Positions 4,882 to 9,574 of a DNA stretch of 9,574 nt are shown here, in pieces. Numbering within the stretch: the stretch's first letter is position 1; each line of letters opens with the position of its first letter. Location of the stretch: NCBI RefSeq assembly GCF_947254915.1, contig NZ_CAMYEZ010000089.1:1-9574 (forward strand), given 5' to 3'. The notes under the pieces were generated by a model that worked only from the letters and a program-made list of their open reading frames with translations, was not told the DNA's origin and made no database searches. This DNA is from an uncultured Porphyromonas sp. (GTDB lineage: Bacteria; Bacteroidota; Bacteroidia; Bacteroidales; Porphyromonadaceae). The translations under genes and the position numbers were made by a program.

Positions 4882-7347
4882 TCAGAAAGCGTAGCCGAGA
4901 CTAAAGAAGAAGCGTGAGGCTCGTAGGACGTTGGAGCGACTGAACGAGAGCTTGATAGGTCCTATCAGGGAGTTGTAGTCTAGATCGATGCCAGCACCGT
5001 AGAGGAGGTCACTGTCCTGCAGGTTGGGCGCCTGGATGTCTGCGCCGACGCTGATGTGCGGGGTGATGTAGAGATTCTTGATTGGGGTGTACTGTACACC
5101 GAGATAGAGCGCTGCTAAGTTGTTGACCGGATACTCTCGGTATCGTAGTCCAGAGAAGATGGGTTGATCGTCTAGGCCGACATTGGCAAAGCCCCCGAGG
5201 TGAAACTTCTGACTTAAGAAGAGGTAACTGTCGAAGTGAAAGCTCTCTCGCCAAGGCTTGCCGAGGTCTAGATTGACCCCGCCAAAGAGTCGTCCGTGTA
5301 GCGCTACCCTCCGACTCAGGGGGGCGACTATATGCTCATAGACAGAGAGATGCAAGAGGGGACCCCGCTGTGGGGATATGCTCTCCTCGGGATTGAGCAG
5401 GTTGTGGATCTGCTTCTGGCTCTCCGAGGCATCTGCGGGGAGTGGTGAGAGGGCGTAGGAGTTCTTTAGCGTAAGCTCTGCGGCTAGTGTGAAGTGGTTA
5501 CCTCGTGTGGCAAAGGCCTTCCGATTCAAGCTATTTTGCAGGTAAACTAGATTCATCGTCCAGGTGCCGTGGCGGTAGCTTAGCTTAGGCATGCGGTTGG
5601 TCTGCATCAACTGGTTGAACTGATTCATAGGCACCCAGTCAGACGAGGGTGCCTGTGCAGAAGCCTTCATCTCTTGGTCAAAGGGTGGGCGTGGTTGCCA
5701 CACATACATAGAGCCGTACTGGATGCCGAGCGTTACCTGAGACTGTGGCGATAGGGTGTAGCCCATCTTCAGACCACTGGCTAGGGATGCCTGGTAGAAA
5801 GTGGCCTCCGTGTGGTCCTCTATCTGTGAGAGGTAACGCAGATGGATGTTGTCACAGCGGTCTAGGCGGAGGGCGATGTAAGGACTGAGCCAGTAGGAGT
5901 AACCGTTGTCGAGCCACTTGTAGTAGCTAGCGCGTAGCTTGGGAAGCTGAGATATAGCGAGCTTGGCGGAGAGTCGTGAGTTGGGGAGGAGTAGATCTCT
6001 GAGTGAAGTGTTGAGGATGATGTTTGCTGACTCGTAGGGGTCGTAGTAAGCTCCTAGTCGGAGGAGGGCTTGTGGCTTTTTCTTGATAAAGAAGTGTATC
6101 GTGTTGACCTCATGGCCTCCTCTCGTCGAGTCAGCCTCATAGGTGTAGTAGACCTGTGCATAGCGGTTGTAGCCCATCAGCATCTCTATGCGCTGCTGGA
6201 GAAGCTCCAAGGAGTCTAGGCTAGAGAGATCGTCGCCGATCACACTTTGTATGAACTTTGTCTCTGACTCCTCTAGGGGGCTTCCCCACTGATCTGAGAT
6301 TTTGACCTGCTGGATCGGTATAGAGACTGGGGCTAGCCGTCGCCTCTGATAGGTAATTCCTTGAGCGACTTGCTGAGACTTGAGGGCGATGAGCTGTGGC
6401 AAAAGCTTGTGCGCCTCGACCTCAGCAAGCGCTATGATCCGCTCACGTTGGCTAAAGTCTGCCGAGGTGTAGTCTCTCAGCGCTTGGGAGAAGTCTAGCA
6501 TCACATCGACTTGACTGGCTTGACGCTCTACCTCCTTTTTGGTCAGGAGGGCATAGGACTGCAGGATGACATCAATCGGACTATGCTCGAGCTCCTCCAC
6601 ATTGCGCAGTCTAGCTCCAGTATAACTGCCGATGACGAAGTTGGCTCCCATGGAGCGAACCTCCTTGACTGGGAAGTTGCGATCCAAGCCTCCATCAACG
6701 AGTAGCTTACCATCGACCACTGCGGGTGCGAAAAAGGCTGGGATTGCTAGGCTGGCGCGTATGGAGAGTGGCATAGACCCCGAGGTCATCACGCAGGCGC
6801 CTCCCGCTCCGACGTCCGAGGCTACAAGCTGGAGCGGTATCGGCATCTGAGCGTAATCGGTGATATGTCGCACGGGGAAGGTGTAGCGCATCAGAACCTC
6901 CATCAGGTACTGCCCCTCGATGATTGAGGAGGGGGGCTTGGGGATGCCTCGGCGCATGGGAAACTCTAGCGCATAAGCCCCATAGTCCTCCTTCTCACAC
7001 ATATCTACCTTGTCGTAAGGCAACCGATTGCTCAGGATGCGTCCCCAGTCCTCCTGACGGGTTAGCTCCTTGATCTGCGAGGCACTATGTCCAGCCGAGT
7101 AGAGTCCAGCGACCACAGCCCCCATGGAGGTGCCAGAGATATAGTCGACCTGTATCTGCAGAGAGTCGATCAGCTCGAGGAGCGCTATATGTGCTAACCC
7201 CTTAGCGCCTCCCCCGCTCAGCACGATGCCACAGCGCATCTTGAGACTGTCGCTAGCATTGTCGCTTTGCCCCTGCATCATAATGGGCGTACAGAGAGCG
7301 ACAAGAGATAGAAGCAAACTGGCGAGGAGGACCGATGGTTGTTTCAT
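4882..7347 (-). CDS. Patatin-like phospholipase with POTRA and outer-membrane beta-barrel (PlpD-like)
   Basis: This 821-residue outer-membrane protein joins a lipid acyl hydrolase to a BamA-type barrel, the layout of type Vd (PlpD-like) secreted patatins. Residues 1 to about 26 are a signal peptide with a leucine-rich core. The patatin domain spans about 38-320: oxyanion loop GGGAKG at 45-50, nucleophile Ser74 in GTSMG, the SIRASLAIPAFFAP block at 195-208, and catalytic Asp218 in DGG. Both members of the Ser-Asp dyad are present, so it should be active on phospholipid or other acyl esters. Residues about 343-424 look like one POTRA domain. From about 427 to the end the chain alternates polar and aromatic residues as barrel strands, ending FFFSLGYAF with the terminal Phe typical of Bam substrates. 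Whether the enzyme stays tethered or is released is not visible. The ATG lies 43 bases behind the ABC exporter stop, so cotranscription is likely, and envelope lipid handling is a reasonable shared theme. Confidence 0.9.
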   Translation of the reverse strand: MKQPSVLLASLLLSLVALCTPIMMQGQSDNASDSLKMRCGIVLSGGGAKGLAHIALLELIDSLQIQVDYISGTSMGAVVAGLYSAGHSASQIKELTRQEDWGRILSNRLPYDKVDMCEKEDYGAYALEFPMRRGIPKPPSSIIEGQYLMEVLMRYTFPVRHITDYAQMPIPLQLVASDVGAGGACVMTSGSMPLSIRASLAIPAFFAPAVVDGKLLVDGGLDRNFPVKEVRSMGANFVIGSYTGARLRNVEELEHSPIDVILQSYALLTKKEVERQASQVDVMLDFSQALRDYTSADFSQRERIIALAEVEAHKLLPQLIALKSQQVAQGITYQRRRLAPVSIPIQQVKISDQWGSPLEESETKFIQSVIGDDLSSLDSLELLQQRIEMLMGYNRYAQVYYTYEADSTRGGHEVNTIHFFIKKKPQALLRLGAYYDPYESANIILNTSLRDLLLPNSRLSAKLAISQLPKLRASYYKWLDNGYSYWLSPYIALRLDRCDNIHLRYLSQIEDHTEATFYQASLASGLKMGYTLSPQSQVTLGIQYGSMYVWQPRPPFDQEMKASAQAPSSDWVPMNQFNQLMQTNRMPKLSYRHGTWTMNLVYLQNSLNRKAFATRGNHFTLAAELTLKNSYALSPLPADASESQKQIHNLLNPEESISPQRGPLLHLSVYEHIVAPLSRRVALHGRLFGGVNLDLGKPWRESFHFDSYLFLSQKFHLGGFANVGLDDQPIFSGLRYREYPVNNLAALYLGVQYTPIKNLYITPHISVGADIQAPNLQDSDLLYGAGIDLDYNSLIGPIKLSFSRSNVLRASRFFFSLGYAF

Positions 7348-7390
7348 ATGATATGTGGGGTGGCTTTTCTAGATACAGGGAGGGGCGCTG

Positions 7391-9247
7391 TTACTCCTTA
7401 AACTGTATCTGGTAGAGGTGAGCGTAGATTCCGCCACGCTCGAGTAGCTCCTCGTGGGTGCCCTGCTCGACGATCTGCCCCTCCTGCATGACGCAGATGA
7501 GGTCGGCGTGCATGATCGTGGAGAGGCGGTGGGCGATGACGATGGTGGTGCGGTCGCTGACGAGGCGCTGGATGGCCTCCTGAACTAGCTGCTCGGTGAC
7601 GTTGTCGAGTGCCGAGGTTGCCTCGTCGAGGATGAGGATGGGAGAGTCCTTGAGCAGGGCTCGTGCTATGCTAAGTCTCTGGCGTTGCCCACCACTGAGC
7701 TTGCTACCGCCGTCGCCAATGTTGTACTCCATACCCTCGGGGAGCTGATCGATGAACTCAGTCGCATTGGCCGCCTCGGCAGCGGTGCGTACCTCCTCGT
7801 CGCTGACGGGGCGCTCCATGCCGAAGGTGATGTTGTTGCGGATCGTGTCGTTGAAGAGGATCGGCGTCTGATTGACATACCCTATCAAGTCGCGCAGGTC
7901 GCTCGCCTTGACTTGTCGTATGTCTGTACCGTCAATGGTGATGCGCCCTGAGGTGACATCGTAAAAGCGAGGCAGGAGATCCACGAGCGTACTCTTTCCC
8001 GCACCAGAGGCTCCCACGAGTGCGATCATTTGACCTTTAGGTATGGTGAGGCTGAGGTGGCGTATGATCCAGGGATCCTGATAACGGAAGGAGACATCTT
8101 CGTAAGAGATGCTTTGGTCAAAGGTGACGGGTAGAGGCTCTGCGGGGTCTGTGACACGCTCGGGATAGTCAAGGATAGCCTGTATACGCATCATAGAGGC
8201 TAGCCCCTTTTGGATAGAATAGGAAGCACGACTGAGCTCCTTAGCAGGATTGATGATGTTGTAAAAGATGACGAGGTAGTAGATAAAAGCGTCGGCCGTG
8301 ATACTGCTACTGCCAGCAAAGATCAGGTTACCGCCATACCAGAGGATGATGGCGATGGCGGTGGTGCCGAGGAGCTCACTCATGGGGTGGGCTAAGCCTT
8401 GCCGAGCGTAGACCTGTGCGATGGTACGTCGATAGCGCTCGTTGGCGGAGGTGAAGCGGTGAGAGATCTGTTGCTCTGCATTGAATGCCTTGATGATGCG
8501 CAGACCCGAGAGGGTCTCCTCGACCATGCTCATGAGTCGTCCCCACTGTGTCTGCCCCTCGAGGCTGTCTCTCTTGAGGCGCTTGCCCACGGCTCCCATA
8601 ATGTAGCCCGCTATCGGTAGGACGAAGAGGACGAAGAGGGTGAGCTCCCAGCTGATCGCAAAGAGCGCTATGAGGTAGATGACGATGAGGATGGGGTTCT
8701 TGATGAGGCTCTCTAGGATGCTGATGATGGAGTACTCAATCTCAGCGACATCTCCTGAGAAGCGTGCGAGGAGGTCGCCTTTGCGCTCTTCGCTAATCAA
8801 CGAAATCGGCAATCGTAGGAGCTTGGCATTGAATTCATTGCGCAGATCTCGGACCACGCCTGTACGGATCGGAACGAGCATATAGATGCCGCCGTAGGTG
8901 ACGCCCACCTTGATGAGCGTCATAACGACGAGGTAGATGCAGAGGAGGAGGAGCGTGCGGGAGGGACCGTACTGCTGGATAAGCTGGGAGACGTAGTAGT
9001 TGAAGTTCCCCACGATGTAGTCTACGGCTACGCTCCAGTCTGATGGGCGTAACCAGTTGATACTGTCGAGAGAGTGGTAGACGGATGTGGTCCGCTCCAT
9101 GCCGAATAGGATGCGCAGAATCGGCATAATGAGCGAGAAGGCGAGCAGGTTGAGCAGCGCCGAGAGGATATTGGCGATGACGCCACCTGTTATGTAGTGG
9201 CGGTAGGGGCGGATGTACTTACCGAAGAGCTTAAGGAACTGTCTCAC
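7391..9247 (-). CDS. MsbA-like ABC exporter, fused transmembrane and ATPase domains
   Basis: This 618-residue half-transporter would work as a homodimer in the inner membrane. The first 340 residues form a type IV exporter domain with six predicted helices near 19-46, 98-123, 178-198, 201-220, 290-311 and 320-335. The segment between helices 1 and 2 (about 50-95) is longer than in classical MsbA. The ATPase domain has A-loop Tyr389, Walker A GASGAGKST (412-420), Q-loop Gln460, signature LSGGQ (517-521), Walker B LILDE with Glu542, D-loop SALD and switch His573, so it is complete and presumably active. The family includes lipid A and lipid flippases and drug exporters; the substrate here is not decided by sequence alone. 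The start is GTG (9245-9247): stop codons in the same frame lie five codons upstream and no ATG or other usual start intervenes. It sits 21 bases after the ABC-F stop and 43 bases before the patatin start, fitting a three-gene operon. Confidence 0.92.
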   Translation of the reverse strand: MRQFLKLFGKYIRPYRHYITGGVIANILSALLNLLAFSLIMPILRILFGMERTTSVYHSLDSINWLRPSDWSVAVDYIVGNFNYYVSQLIQQYGPSRTLLLLCIYLVVMTLIKVGVTYGGIYMLVPIRTGVVRDLRNEFNAKLLRLPISLISEERKGDLLARFSGDVAEIEYSIISILESLIKNPILIVIYLIALFAISWELTLFVLFVLPIAGYIMGAVGKRLKRDSLEGQTQWGRLMSMVEETLSGLRIIKAFNAEQQISHRFTSANERYRRTIAQVYARQGLAHPMSELLGTTAIAIILWYGGNLIFAGSSSITADAFIYYLVIFYNIINPAKELSRASYSIQKGLASMMRIQAILDYPERVTDPAEPLPVTFDQSISYEDVSFRYQDPWIIRHLSLTIPKGQMIALVGASGAGKSTLVDLLPRFYDVTSGRITIDGTDIRQVKASDLRDLIGYVNQTPILFNDTIRNNITFGMERPVSDEEVRTAAEAANATEFIDQLPEGMEYNIGDGGSKLSGGQRQRLSIARALLKDSPILILDEATSALDNVTEQLVQEAIQRLVSDRTTIVIAHRLSTIMHADLICVMQEGQIVEQGTHEELLERGGIYAHLYQIQFKE

Positions 9248-9262
9248 GGGTTGGTTGGCTAA

Positions 9263-9271
9263 TTACTACTA
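9263..9271 (-). other. Three consecutive in-frame stop codons ending the ABC-F gene
   Basis: The ABC-F frame ends TAG TAG TAA. The downstream exporter start (GTG at 9247) is in this same frame, five codons after the last stop. The triple stop therefore prevents readthrough from fusing the ribosomal ATPase to the membrane transporter. That this is selected is an inference; the codons themselves are plain in the sequence. Confidence 0.8.
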
Positions 9272-9574
9272 TTGTATCTCCTCCTCGTACTCCATAAGGG
9301 CAAACTCAGCATCCTCCCACTGCTTGGTAACCTCTTGAAGTTGACTATTGACGAGGGTGTACTGCTCAATAAGCTGAGGGGACGGGGAGGTCTCAATCTT
9401 CTTCTCCAGTTCGGCCTGTTGCTCACGAAGCTTAGAGACCCGCTCGCCGAGGGTCTCGGCGGTACGACGGAGGGTGCGCAATTTCTTTTGCTGCTCTTTC
9501 TGCTGTTGGTAGTCGAGGGGCTGGGCTTTGGGCTTTGGCTGTTGGCTATTAGCCGTTGGCTGTTGGGCGTTAGC
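9269..9574 (-). CDS. ABC-F family ATPase, C-terminal part (Uup-like), cut by the window edge
   Basis: The frame is open from the right edge to TAG at 9269-9271, giving the last 101 residues of a longer protein. First comes a Gln/Pro/Ala/Asn-rich linker containing two 7-residue repeats, ANAQQPT and ANSQQPK. Then follows a charged two-helix coiled coil, from YQQQKEQQKKLRTL through EQQAELEKKIE, a short SPSPQ turn, and LVNSQLQEVTKQWEDAEFALMEYEEEI. This matches the C-terminal coiled-coil domain of Uup-type ABC-F proteins, cytoplasmic ATPases that act on ribosomes or, for Uup, also on branched DNA. The two ATPase domains would lie beyond the edge, so the assignment rests on the tail alone. The linker is encoded by a period-7 nucleotide array. 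It is probably the first visible gene of the operon with the exporter and patatin. Confidence 0.75.
   Translation of the reverse strand, partial: ANAQQPTANSQQPKPKAQPLDYQQQKEQQKKLRTLRRTAETLGERVSKLREQQAELEKKIETSPSPQLIEQYTLVNSQLQEVTKQWEDAEFALMEYEEEIQ
9521..9574. repeat. Heptanucleotide tandem array inside the ABC-F reading frame
   Basis: Read on the plus strand from 9521 in steps of seven: CTGGGCT, TTGGGCT, TTGGCTG, TTGGCTA, TTAGCCG, TTGGCTG, TTGGGCG, TTAGC, then the edge. Units share the form TTRGSYR. Because seven is not a multiple of three, three units (21 bases) make seven codons, which explains the 7-residue protein repeat. Loss or gain of a single unit would shift the frame. A shorter relative of the array lies at 119-139. 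Confidence 0.7.

Noticed and set aside
1..9574. Mobile element, defence system or other horizontally acquired island
   Set aside because: No transposase, integrase, phage, restriction or toxin gene is present. All genes share orientation and similar base composition by eye, and the protein set is ordinary core content for Bacteroidales.

Overview
The window looks like chromosomal DNA of a Bacteroidales bacterium, most likely a moderately GC-rich Porphyromonas. The grounds are the protein set (a two-subunit KorAB 2-oxoacid:ferredoxin oxidoreductase, a one-domain 'glycogen/starch synthase' protein, and a PlpD-like patatin with its own outer-membrane barrel), the lack of strong Shine-Dalgarno sites before most genes, and three matches to the Bacteroidetes promoter -7 box TAnnTTTG at sensible places. 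The genus is an inference from pattern recognition, not from a search.

Every recognised gene lies on the minus strand, so transcription runs right to left. From the right edge: the C-terminal end of an ABC-F ATPase (9269 to the edge), an MsbA-like ABC exporter (7391-9247, GTG start) and a patatin/outer-membrane-barrel protein (4882-7347) are closely spaced and probably form one operon. An intergenic stretch of about 360 bases follows, rich in hairpins and degenerate repeats, holding the likely end of that operon and the promoter of a tRNA-Leu(UAA) gene (4435-4520). Next comes a one-domain GT5-like protein with its own promoter (3527-4348), ending at a strong hairpin. Then come an unusually long leader and the korA-korB operon (1286-3151 and 228-1271), closed by a hairpin terminator at 148-181. 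The first 43 bases may be the start of another minus-strand gene.

Functionally the window falls into separate blocks. KorAB is central anaerobic metabolism, making or using 2-oxoglutarate (or another 2-oxoacid) with ferredoxin. The exporter and the patatin/barrel protein point to envelope lipid handling. The ABC-F protein acts on ribosomes.

I see no CRISPR array, insertion sequence, phage gene, toxin-antitoxin pair or defence island, and no convincing new multi-gene system. The points most worth a second look are period-7 nucleotide repeats, both inside the ABC-F reading frame and in the intergenic region at the left edge; the loss of the substrate-binding lysine motif in the GT5-like protein; the hairpin-rich repeat region near 4674-4873; and the long leader in front of korA.
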